NCBI RefSeq assembly: GCF_051960575.1
Contig: NZ_JBQCEE010000219.1
Span: 1 to 5,735, forward strand
Length of the DNA: 5,735 nucleotides
Direction of reading: 5' to 3'
Source of the DNA: JBQCEE01 sp051960575
Lineage (GTDB): Bacteria; Actinomycetota; Actinomycetes; Mycobacteriales; Jatrophihabitantaceae
Shown here one piece after another: positions 1 to 5,060 of this stretch (position 1 is the first letter of the stretch; every line of letters begins with the position of its first letter). The notes beneath the pieces were generated by a model that was not told the DNA's origin, did no database searches, and worked only from the letters and a program-made list of their open reading frames with translations. The position numbers and the translations under genes were made by a program.

Positions 1-1752
1 CCTCTGGCAACAAGCGCCCCCGGGTGGTCCTCCCGTTTCTGTGTGTGTTGGGGCCCACGCCGCACGGCGATGGCCCGGCACCGCACCCTGCGCGCCGTCG
101 TCGGCTGGAGCTGGGACCTCCTGCGCCCGGACGAGCGGCTGCTGGCCGAGCGGGTCGCCGTCTTCCCCGGCGGGGTGACGGTCGAGTCGGCCGCGGCGGT
201 GTGCGCCGGCGACGGGGTCGCGGCCGACGACGTCGCCGAGCTGCTCGCGTCCCTGGTCGACAAGTCGCTGCTGCAGGCGGTGGACGACGGGCGCCGGCTG
301 CGGATGCTCGAGACGATCCGCGAGTACGGCATCGAACAGCTGGCCGGACGCGACGAGCTGCTCGCCATGCGCGACCGGCACGCCGACCACGTCGCCGCGC
401 TGGTGACGGCGGCCCAGCAGCACCTGACGACGCGCGACCAGCTGCCGTGGCTCGCGCGCCTGACGGCCGAGCGCGACAACATCCTCGCCGCGCTGCGGCA
501 CCGGTGCGAGCGCGGCGACGCCGACGGCGCCGTGCGGCTGGCGATCGAGTGGGGCGGGCAGGCGTTGCTGCTCGGCAACCACGCCGACAGCATCGGCTGG
601 CTGGCCGACGCGCTCGCCGTACCGGGCGGTCACGAGCTGCCCGAGCGGTGGTTCGCGCGGGCGTTGCTGGCGATGGCCGCGCTCTCGACGGTGGCGGTGC
701 CGGCGGTGCCCGGCGAGCCGACCCACGACATCGTCACGCTCGCCGACGAGCTGGCGCGGGTGCCGGCCGACGTGCACCCGATGCTCGGGCTGGTGCGGGT
801 GGCGCTCGGCTTCTTCTCCGGCGACCGGGCCCGTCTCGACGCGATCGTCGAGCGCGGGCTGCACGAGGGATCACCCTGGAGCCGCGCCGCCGTGCAGGCG
901 TTCCGCGCCAACATCGCCGAGAACGACGGCGACGTCGCGGGCATGCGGATCGAGGCCGACCGGGCCCTCGCCGCGTTCGAGGCGCTCGGCGAGCGGTGGG
1001 GGATGGCCAACACGCTGCGCACGATCGCCGTGCTGCGCACGTTCGACGGCGATCTCGCCGGCGCGATCGAGGCCTACGAGCGCGCGCACGCGCTGATCCG
1101 CGAGATGCACTCGCGCGAGGACGAGGCCTACCTGCTCGTCCGGCTGGCCACGCTGTACCTGCGCACCGGCGACGTCGAGCGGGCGCGGGCGACGGCGACG
1201 GCGGCCGGCGAGAGCGCCGAGGTGACCGGGGCGCGGCTCGAGTCGGTGCTCATCCTCAACCTGCGCGCGGCCGTCGAGCGCGCGGCCGGGAACGACGAAC
1301 TCGCCCGCACCCTCGACGACGAGGCGTACCTGCGCAGCCAGGCGCTGCCACCGACCCATCCGGCGCTGGGGCACATGCGCGGGATCGTGCACGCCGTCGC
1401 CGCGCGGCGGGCGGTCGAGGACGGCGACCTCGCGCTCGCCCGCCGCCGCGCCGACGAGGCCTATACCGCGGCCGTCGGCACCGACGACCAGCCGCTCACC
1501 GCCGCCGTCGGCGTGACGCTGGCCGAGGTCGCCGTCCTGTGCGGTGCTGCCGGTGCGGCCGCCGAGATGCTGGGTGCGACGGTCGCGCTGCGCGGCGCCG
1601 CCGACCCGACCGACCTCGACGTCGCGCGCGTGACCGCCGCGGTCGTGGCCACGCTCGGCCCGGCGACGGCGGCCGAGCTGGACGCGCGCGGACGCGCCCT
1701 CGACCGCCCCGCCGCGTACGCCCGCCTCGACCCCGCGTCGTGGTGGCCCTGA
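1..1752 (+). CDS. AfsR/SARP-type regulatory ATPase, C-terminal part (5' end cut off by window edge)
   Basis: This is the C-terminal 583 residues of a large STAND-type regulator of the AfsR/BTAD or LuxR-like ATPase group (COG3903-like). Such proteins usually act in the cytoplasm as signal-responsive transcriptional regulators. Counting codons from base 1, the post-NTPase winged-helix signature is clear: RHRTLRAVVGWSWDLL at about 26-41, VFPGGVTVESA at about 54-64, LVDKSLL at 85-91 and MLETIREYGIEQL at 102-114. A long Ala/Leu/Arg-rich helical region follows that looks like TPR repeats, with the family-like motif WLARLTAERDNILAALRHR. The tail (AAEMLGATVALRGA...DLDVARVTAAV) is also typical of the family. 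The DNA-binding domain, Walker A and Walker B are not in the window, so the subclass (SARP, LuxR or cyclase-linked) cannot be decided. The frame is open from base 1. A GTG at 43 and an ATG at 70 exist but lie inside the conserved domain, so they are not credible starts. The first roughly 16 codons match the family poorly. The TGA stop is at 1750-1752. Target genes are unknown. Confidence 0.85.
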   Translation, partial: PLATSAPGWSSRFCVCWGPRRTAMARHRTLRAVVGWSWDLLRPDERLLAERVAVFPGGVTVESAAAVCAGDGVAADDVAELLASLVDKSLLQAVDDGRRLRMLETIREYGIEQLAGRDELLAMRDRHADHVAALVTAAQQHLTTRDQLPWLARLTAERDNILAALRHRCERGDADGAVRLAIEWGGQALLLGNHADSIGWLADALAVPGGHELPERWFARALLAMAALSTVAVPAVPGEPTHDIVTLADELARVPADVHPMLGLVRVALGFFSGDRARLDAIVERGLHEGSPWSRAAVQAFRANIAENDGDVAGMRIEADRALAAFEALGERWGMANTLRTIAVLRTFDGDLAGAIEAYERAHALIREMHSREDEAYLLVRLATLYLRTGDVERARATATAAGESAEVTGARLESVLILNLRAAVERAAGNDELARTLDDEAYLRSQALPPTHPALGHMRGIVHAVAARRAVEDGDLALARRRADEAYTAAVGTDDQPLTAAVGVTLAEVAVLCGAAGAAAEMLGATVALRGAADPTDLDVARVTAAVVATLGPATAAELDARGRALDRPAAYARLDPASWWP

Positions 1753-1777
1753 CCGACGTGGGCCGCGCCGCTCGTCG

Positions 1778-1833
1778 TCCGGATCTTGATGGCCTGACCG
1801 GGGCGGGCGTCGGTACGGGCATGAAGATCCGGA
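1778..1833. repeat. Imperfect 17-bp inverted repeat in the gap before rph
   Basis: The left arm at 1778-1794 (TCCGGATCTTGATGGCC) pairs with the right arm at 1817-1833 (GGGCATGAAGATCCGGA). Fifteen of 17 positions pair, the outer 10 are perfect, and the two mismatches are G-G. In the 22-nt centre, ACCG (1797-1800) can pair with CGGT (1811-1814), so one extended hairpin is possible. It starts 25 bp after the regulator's stop codon and ends 12 bp before a TAGGGT hexamer. It has no T-run on its 3' side. It could be the regulator's terminator or a protein-binding dyad over the rph promoter. The symmetry is seen directly; the role is inference. Confidence 0.6.
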
Positions 1834-1845
1834 GGTGCGCGCGGT

Positions 1846-1851
1846 TAGGGT
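1846..1851 (+). promoter_or_regulatory. Candidate -10 hexamer (TAGGGT) for rph-rdgB
   Basis: TAGGGT fits the actinobacterial TANNNT -10 consensus and lies 8 nt before the GTG start of rph. Transcription could therefore begin at or within a few bases of the start codon, giving a leaderless or nearly leaderless mRNA. The -35 region is weak: ATGAAG at 1821-1826 matches TTGACA at 3 of 6 positions with a 19-nt spacer. The same bases could instead serve as a weak Shine-Dalgarno (AGGG at 1847-1850, 9 nt from the start), so the two readings compete. Confidence 0.4.
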
Positions 1852-1859
1852 TGGTGCCC

Positions 1860-2582
1860 GTGACCCGTCCTGATGGCCGCGCGGCCGACCAGCTCCGTCC
1901 GATCGAGATCGAGCGCAACTGGCAGAAGTACGCCGAGGGCTCGGCGTTGATCTCCTTCGGCGAGACCAAGGTGCTCTGCTCGGCCTCGGTCGAGCGCGGC
2001 GTGCCGCGGTGGCGCAAGGGCAGCGGGCTGGGCTGGGTGACCGCCGAGTACTCGATGCTGCCGCGCGCGACCCTGACGCGGAACGACCGCGAGTCGGTGC
2101 GCGGCAAGATCGGCGGACGCACGCACGAGATCTCGCGGCTCATCGGCCGCTCGTTGCGGGCGGCGATCGACCTGTCGGCCCTCGGCGAGAACTCGATCGC
2201 CATCGACTGCGACGTCATCCAGGCCGACGGCGGCACGCGCACGGCCGCGATCACCGGCGCCTACGTCGCCCTCGCCGACGCCGTGCGTTGGCTGCAGGGC
2301 CAGGGCGCGCTCGCCAAGCCGGACGCGCTGCACCGGTCGATCGCCGCCGTGTCGGTCGGGGTCATCGACGGCGAGCCGCGGCTCGACCTCATGTACCAGG
2401 AGGACGTTCGCGCCGAGACCGACATGAACGTCGTCGTCACCGGCACCGGCGAGTTCGTCGAGGTGCAGGGCACGGCCGAGGGCGCCCCGTTCCGCCGCGA
2501 CGAGCTCGACGCGCTGCTCGACCTCGCGGTCGCCGGCTGCGCGGAGCTGACGCGGCTGCAGCAGGAGGCGCTGGCGCAGTGA
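1860..2582 (+). CDS. rph: Ribonuclease PH
   Basis: RNase PH is a phosphate-dependent 3'-to-5' exoribonuclease that trims tRNA 3' extensions and works as a ring-shaped hexamer in the cytoplasm. The 240-residue product is a normal length. Family landmarks run in order: RPDGRAADQLRPIEIERN (3-20), AEGSALISFGETKVLCSASVE (25-45), VPRWRKGSGLGWVTAEYSMLPRAT (48-71), GGRTHEISRLIGRSLRA (85-101), DCDVIQADGGTRTAAITGAY (116-135), YQEDVRAETDMNVV (179-192) and EVQGTAEG (201-208). The phosphate-binding arginines (R87 and R127, equivalent to E. coli R86 and R126) and the conserved acidic pair D182 and D188 are present, so the enzyme looks active. I chose the GTG at 1860 because it gives the family N-terminus VTRPDGR. 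In-frame ATG 1821, TTG 1851 and GTG 1854 would add non-conserved residues. The frame stays open far upstream into the regulator gene, so no stop codon bounds the start. The last four bases overlap the rdgB start. Confidence 0.95.
   Translation: MTRPDGRAADQLRPIEIERNWQKYAEGSALISFGETKVLCSASVERGVPRWRKGSGLGWVTAEYSMLPRATLTRNDRESVRGKIGGRTHEISRLIGRSLRAAIDLSALGENSIAIDCDVIQADGGTRTAAITGAYVALADAVRWLQGQGALAKPDALHRSIAAVSVGVIDGEPRLDLMYQEDVRAETDMNVVVTGTGEFVEVQGTAEGAPFRRDELDALLDLAVAGCAELTRLQQEALAQ
2563..2568 (+). promoter_or_regulatory. Ribosome binding site of rdgB (AGGAGG, inside the rph 3' end)
   Basis: A perfect AGGAGG lies within the last codons of rph, 10 nt before the GTG at 2579. It supports that GTG as the rdgB start. 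Together with the GTGA overlap it points to coupled translation of the two genes. Confidence 0.75.
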
Positions 2583-3175
2583 CGCGCGTGCTGCTCGCCT
2601 CGCGCAACCCGAAGAAGCTCGCCGAGATGCGGCGCATCTTCACGCCGCTGTCGTCGATCGAGGTGATCGGGCTCGACGACGTGCCGCCGTACGACGAGGT
2701 GCCCGAGTCGGGACACACCTTCGCCGACAACGCCCGCATCAAGGCACGGGCGGGCTTCGAGCACACCGGCCTGCCGACGGTGGCCGACGACTCGGGCCTC
2801 GCCGTCGACGAGATGAACGGCATGCCCGGCGTGCTCTCGGCGCTCTGGGCGGGCACGCACGGCGACGACGAGGCCAACCTGCAACTGCTGTTGAGGCAAC
2901 TCGCCGATATCCCGGACGAGCGGTTGACCGCCGCGTTCGTCGCCGCCGTCGTGTACGTCGACGGCGAGCGCGAGATCGTCGTGCACGGCCGCATGCCCGG
3001 CCACCTCGTCCGCGAGCCCCGCGGCACGAACGGCTTCGGCTACGACCCGATCTTCGTGCCCGACGGTCACGACGTCACGAGCGCCGAACTGCCGAGCGAC
3101 GTGAAGGACGCCATCAGCCACCGTGGGCAGGCGTTGCGCGCCCTCGCCGCCGAGCTGGCCGCCCTCGCTGACTAA
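2579..3175 (+). CDS. rdgB: RdgB/HAM1 family dITP/XTP pyrophosphatase
   Basis: This enzyme hydrolyses dITP, ITP and XTP to the monophosphate plus pyrophosphate, keeping deaminated purines out of DNA and RNA. The 198-residue length is normal. Motifs in order: the nucleotide-binding SRNPKK loop (8-13), TFADNARIKA (47-56), the Mg-binding ADDSGL (69-74), GMPGVLSALWAG (81-92), GTNGFGYDPIF (149-159) and KDAISHRGQALR (176-187). The usual PGV(Y/L)SAR has Leu (L89) where most bacterial relatives have Arg; all other core residues are intact. The GTG at 2579 is favoured because it gives the family start VTRVLLASRN, sits 10 nt after AGGAGG and overlaps the rph stop as GTGA. A second GTG at 2588 would remove part of the first strand. 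It is expected to be co-transcribed with rph, a pairing common in actinobacteria. Confidence 0.95.
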   Translation: MTRVLLASRNPKKLAEMRRIFTPLSSIEVIGLDDVPPYDEVPESGHTFADNARIKARAGFEHTGLPTVADDSGLAVDEMNGMPGVLSALWAGTHGDDEANLQLLLRQLADIPDERLTAAFVAAVVYVDGEREIVVHGRMPGHLVREPRGTNGFGYDPIFVPDGHDVTSAELPSDVKDAISHRGQALRALAAELAALAD

Positions 3176-3178
3176 CGT
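3173..3178 (+). promoter_or_regulatory. Candidate -10 hexamer (TAACGT) for the dehydrogenase gene
   Basis: TAACGT fits TANNNT and overlaps the TAA stop of rdgB. It ends 7 nt before the ATG at 3186, which would allow a leaderless start. No convincing -35 is seen at the usual distance, and there is no good Shine-Dalgarno before the ATG (only GTGGG). One short hexamer can occur by chance, so this is tentative. Confidence 0.25.
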
Positions 3179-3185
3179 CGTGGGT

Positions 3186-4241
3186 ATGCAGACCCGTGCC
3201 TACGGCGCCGAGTCGGCCGAGAGCCTGCTCGCGCCACTCACCATCCCGCGCCGCGACATCCAGCCGACCGACGTGCGCGTCGACGTCACCCACTGCGGCA
3301 TCTGCCACTCGGACATCCACACCGCGAAGGGCGACTGGAAGGGCACGCAGTACCCCTGCGTCCCCGGCCACGAGATCGTCGGGCGGGTGGCCGAGGTCGG
3401 CGCCGAGGTCACCCGGTTCGCCGTCGGCGACACCGTCGGCATCGGCGTCATCGTCGACTCGTGCGGCGAGTGCAGCGCCTGCACGCGCGGGCTCGAGAAC
3501 TACTGCCGCAAGGGTGCGACCGGCACCTACAACGGCAAGGACCGCCACGGCACCGCGCCGGTGACCTACGGCGGGTACTCGGCGACCATCGTCGTCACCG
3601 AGCGCTTCGTGCACGCGCTGCCCGAGGGCCTCGACCCGGCGGCCGCGGCACCGATCCTGTGCGCCGGCATCACCATGTACTCGCCGTTGAAGCACTGGCA
3701 GGTCGGGCCGGGCACGCGCGTCGGCATCGCCGGCTTCGGCGGACTCGGCGGCATGGGCGTCAAGCTGGCCAAGGCGATGGGCGCCGAGGTCACCGTGATC
3801 AGCCGCAGCGACAAGAAGGCCGGCGAGGCGAAGCAGGCCGGCGCCGACCACGTGCTCGTCTCGACCGATCGGTCGGCGATGCGGGACGCCGCCCGCTCGC
3901 TCGACCTGATCCTGTCGACGATCCCGAAGGACCACGACCTGCAGCCCTACCTGCGGCTGCTCGACCTCGACGGCACCTACGTGGTGCTCGGCGCGATCGA
4001 ACCGCTCACCACGCCGTTCCACGGCGGCATGCTGATGCAGAACCGGCTCACCATCGCCGGCTCGAACATCGGGGGCGTGCCCGAGACGCAGGAGCTGCTC
4101 GAGTTCTGCGCGAAGCACGGCATCACCGCCGATGTGCAGGTCATCGGCGTCGACCGCGTCAACGACGCGTACGCCGAGCTGCAGGCCGGCGACCCGGGCT
4201 ACCGGTACGTCATCGACATGAGCACGCTCACCGAGGCGTGA
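3186..4241 (+). CDS. Zinc-dependent alcohol/aldehyde dehydrogenase, CAD/YahK type (NADP-preferring predicted)
   Basis: This is a medium-chain dehydrogenase/reductase of the cinnamyl-alcohol-dehydrogenase-like branch. Members interconvert primary alcohols and aldehydes, usually with NADP(H); the natural substrate is not predictable here. The product has 351 residues, normal for the family. The catalytic zinc ligands are C37 (HCGICHSD, 36-43), H62 (GHE) and C159 (ILCAG). The structural zinc cysteines are C93, C96, C99 and C107. The Rossmann glycine motif is GFGGLGGMG (183-191). The strand after it ends in ISRSDKK (205-211), with Ser/Arg/Lys instead of an acidic residue, which favours NADPH. The subfamily GSNIGG motif is at 292-297. 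The ATG at 3186 gives the usual N-terminus. In-frame codons further upstream lie inside rdgB and add unrelated residues. It follows rdgB by 10 bp, so read-through is possible. Its stop is one base from the convergent membrane-protein stop. Confidence 0.92.
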   Translation: MQTRAYGAESAESLLAPLTIPRRDIQPTDVRVDVTHCGICHSDIHTAKGDWKGTQYPCVPGHEIVGRVAEVGAEVTRFAVGDTVGIGVIVDSCGECSACTRGLENYCRKGATGTYNGKDRHGTAPVTYGGYSATIVVTERFVHALPEGLDPAAAAPILCAGITMYSPLKHWQVGPGTRVGIAGFGGLGGMGVKLAKAMGAEVTVISRSDKKAGEAKQAGADHVLVSTDRSAMRDAARSLDLILSTIPKDHDLQPYLRLLDLDGTYVVLGAIEPLTTPFHGGMLMQNRLTIAGSNIGGVPETQELLEFCAKHGITADVQVIGVDRVNDAYAELQAGDPGYRYVIDMSTLTEA

Positions 4242-4242
4242 C

Positions 4243-4965
4243 TCAGCCGTAGCAGACCGCGACCGCCCACGGCCCGTGGGCGGTGCGGCTGCACATCACC
4301 CGGCCGTCGCGGATGACCGTGATGGTCGTGGTGGTGGCGCCCGGTCCGGCCTGGACGCCGAGTGCCGCGACCAGGCCGTAGCCCTTCGCCGACGTGGTGA
4401 CCGCCCACGGCGCGCGCACGCCGTCCTGCTTGCCCGATGCCGGCCTCCCGCCGAGCACCTGGTAGCCGACGCTGGCCAGCAGCGCGTCCGAGGTGACGGT
4501 GAGCCGGACGATGTGGTCGTAGCTGCCGCCCTCGGTCACCCCGCCGACGCCCGTCGGCACGCTGATCGGCGGCGCCTGGTGCGGCGCGCCTGAGGTCGTC
4601 GAGCCCTTGCCGACGGTGCGGCCCTTGGCTGGGTCGGCGACGGTGACGTCGGGGGGCGCGGGCGGTGCGAAGCCCTGCGTCGACAGGTTCGACAGCCCGT
4701 CGATGTGCCGGCCGTCGACCGTCGGCCCCCCCCAGAGCCACAGTGCGCCGAGGAAGAGCACGAGCACGACGCCGGTCGTGATCAGCCAGGTCGGCGGCCG
4801 GCGGAAGCGGCGTCGCCGGCGCAGGTCGCGCGGCCCCATCGCCCCCATCGCCCCCACCGGACGCGACGGCACCGGCGCGGCCGACGGCTCGGGCGCGGCC
4901 GACGGCTCGGGCACCGCCGGCGGTGTCGGCGTCGGGCGCGGCGAGGGTCGCGGGGTCGGCTGCAC
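4243..4965 (-). CDS. Proline-rich single-pass membrane protein with MmpS-like extracellular domain
   Basis: The product has 240 residues. Residues 1-36 are rich in Pro, Ala and Ser with PEPSAAP repeats, then VGAMGAMGP. A basic cluster (RRRRRFRR, 49-56) directly precedes one hydrophobic segment (about 60-78, WLITTGVVLVLFLGALWLW). By the positive-inside rule the N-terminus is cytoplasmic and the rest is outside, with no signal-peptidase site apparent. Residues 79-150 form a low-complexity linker. Residues 151-240 look like a small beta-sandwich resembling mycobacterial MmpS domains: VGYQV (166-170), APWAVTTSAKG (185-195), TTITVIRDGRVMC (213-225) and a terminal GPWAVAVC (231-238). C225 and C238 could form a disulfide. 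The MmpS likeness is my reading of the motif pattern, not a search. No MmpL partner is visible; the neighbour is an MFS exporter. The GTG at 4965 has GAGGAG just upstream. A G8 tract encodes residues 78-80. Confidence 0.8.
   Translation of the reverse strand: MQPTPRPSPRPTPTPPAVPEPSAAPEPSAAPVPSRPVGAMGAMGPRDLRRRRRFRRPPTWLITTGVVLVLFLGALWLWGGPTVDGRHIDGLSNLSTQGFAPPAPPDVTVADPAKGRTVGKGSTTSGAPHQAPPISVPTGVGGVTEGGSYDHIVRLTVTSDALLASVGYQVLGGRPASGKQDGVRAPWAVTTSAKGYGLVAALGVQAGPGATTTTITVIRDGRVMCSRTAHGPWAVAVCYG
4262..4284. terminator. Candidate bidirectional hairpin terminator at the convergent gene junction
   Basis: ACCGCCCACGG (4262-4272) and CCGTGGGCGGT (4274-4284) form a perfect 11-bp inverted repeat around one central base. 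The practical RNA structure is a 10-bp GC-rich stem with a 3-nt loop on either strand. It begins 20 bp after the dehydrogenase stop and lies inside the last codons of the opposing membrane-protein gene (the AHGPWAV region). No T-run follows on either strand, so this would be a terminator without a U-tract. The spacer between the two genes is one base, leaving no other room. The repeat is seen directly; its role is inferred from position. Confidence 0.5.
4726..4733. repeat. C8/G8 homopolymer inside the membrane protein gene
   Basis: Eight consecutive C on the plus strand read as TGG GGG GGG CCG on the coding strand, encoding Trp-Gly-Gly-Pro at residues 78-81, right after the membrane segment. 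The membrane helix before it and the MmpS-like domain after it are in the same frame only with eight bases, so the length given here looks correct. A gain or loss of one base would shift the whole external domain out of frame. Confidence 0.8.
4834..4860. repeat. Short tandem 9-bp repeat (CCCCATCGC)
   Basis: CCCCATCGC occurs twice in tandem (4834-4842 and 4843-4851), followed by a diverged copy CCCCACCGG (4852-4860). On the coding minus strand this gives the VGAMGAMGP stretch between the proline-rich tail and the basic cluster of the membrane protein. Confidence 0.7.
4874..4912. repeat. Tandem 18-bp repeat in the proline-rich coding tail
   Basis: An 18-bp unit (GGCGCGGCCGACGGCTCG) is repeated perfectly at 4874-4891 and 4892-4909, followed by a 3-base partial copy. 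It encodes two PSAAPE-type units in the cytoplasmic tail of the membrane protein. Because the unit is a multiple of three, copy-number change would lengthen or shorten the tail without shifting the frame. Confidence 0.75.
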
Positions 4966-5051
4966 GGGGCTCCTCGGCAGGGAGTGGGGCTGATCCAGTG
5001 TGCCCTGTACGGCGGCGATCTGCTCGACGTGCGCGCCGGGCAGGGGGCAGA
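4966..5051. promoter_or_regulatory. Divergent intergenic region (shared promoter region by inference)
   Basis: The membrane-protein gene (minus) and the MFS gene (plus) diverge from this gap, so both promoters should lie here unless they fall inside coding sequence. I see no convincing TANNNT -10 at a suitable distance on either strand, no clear -35 and no strong dyad. AGGGGG at 5042-5047 may be the MFS ribosome binding site. The regulatory role rests on geometry alone. Confidence 0.35.
4970..4975 (-). promoter_or_regulatory. Ribosome binding site of the membrane protein gene (GAGGAG)
   Basis: On the minus strand GAGGAG is followed by CCCC and then the GTG at 4965. The 4-nt spacing is short but workable, and this site is the main support for that GTG as the start. 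Confidence 0.55.
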
Positions 5052-5060
5052 GTGATCGCG

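Noticed and set aside
1786..1819. TTGATG at 1786-1791 as a -35 for an upstream rph promoter
   Set aside because: No TANNNT hexamer lies at the proper distance (the region around 1809-1819 reads GTCGGTACGGG), and the bases are already explained by the inverted repeat.
1821..1859. ATG at 1821 as an earlier start for rph
   Set aside because: It adds MKIRRCARLGLVP, which is not part of the family N-terminus, and has no ribosome binding site. It lies inside the inverted repeat.
1496..2254. 252-codon minus-strand open frame across the regulator end and rph
   Set aside because: It is antisense to well-supported genes, and its product is Arg/Ser/Pro-rich with no recognisable domain.
24..2582. An 852-codon open frame on the plus strand spanning the regulator and rph
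   Set aside because: Up to about 1820 its product is Arg/Gly/Ala-rich low complexity, typical of an out-of-frame reading of GC-rich DNA, while another frame encodes the conserved regulator. Only the part from 1860 is real (rph).
2261..3121. 286-codon minus-strand open frame antisense to rph and rdgB
   Set aside because: It mirrors the codon structure of the real genes and shows no motif.
3114..4118. 334-codon minus-strand open frame antisense to the dehydrogenase
   Set aside because: The opposite strand encodes all the zinc ligands and the Rossmann motif. The antisense product is Ala/Arg/His-rich noise.
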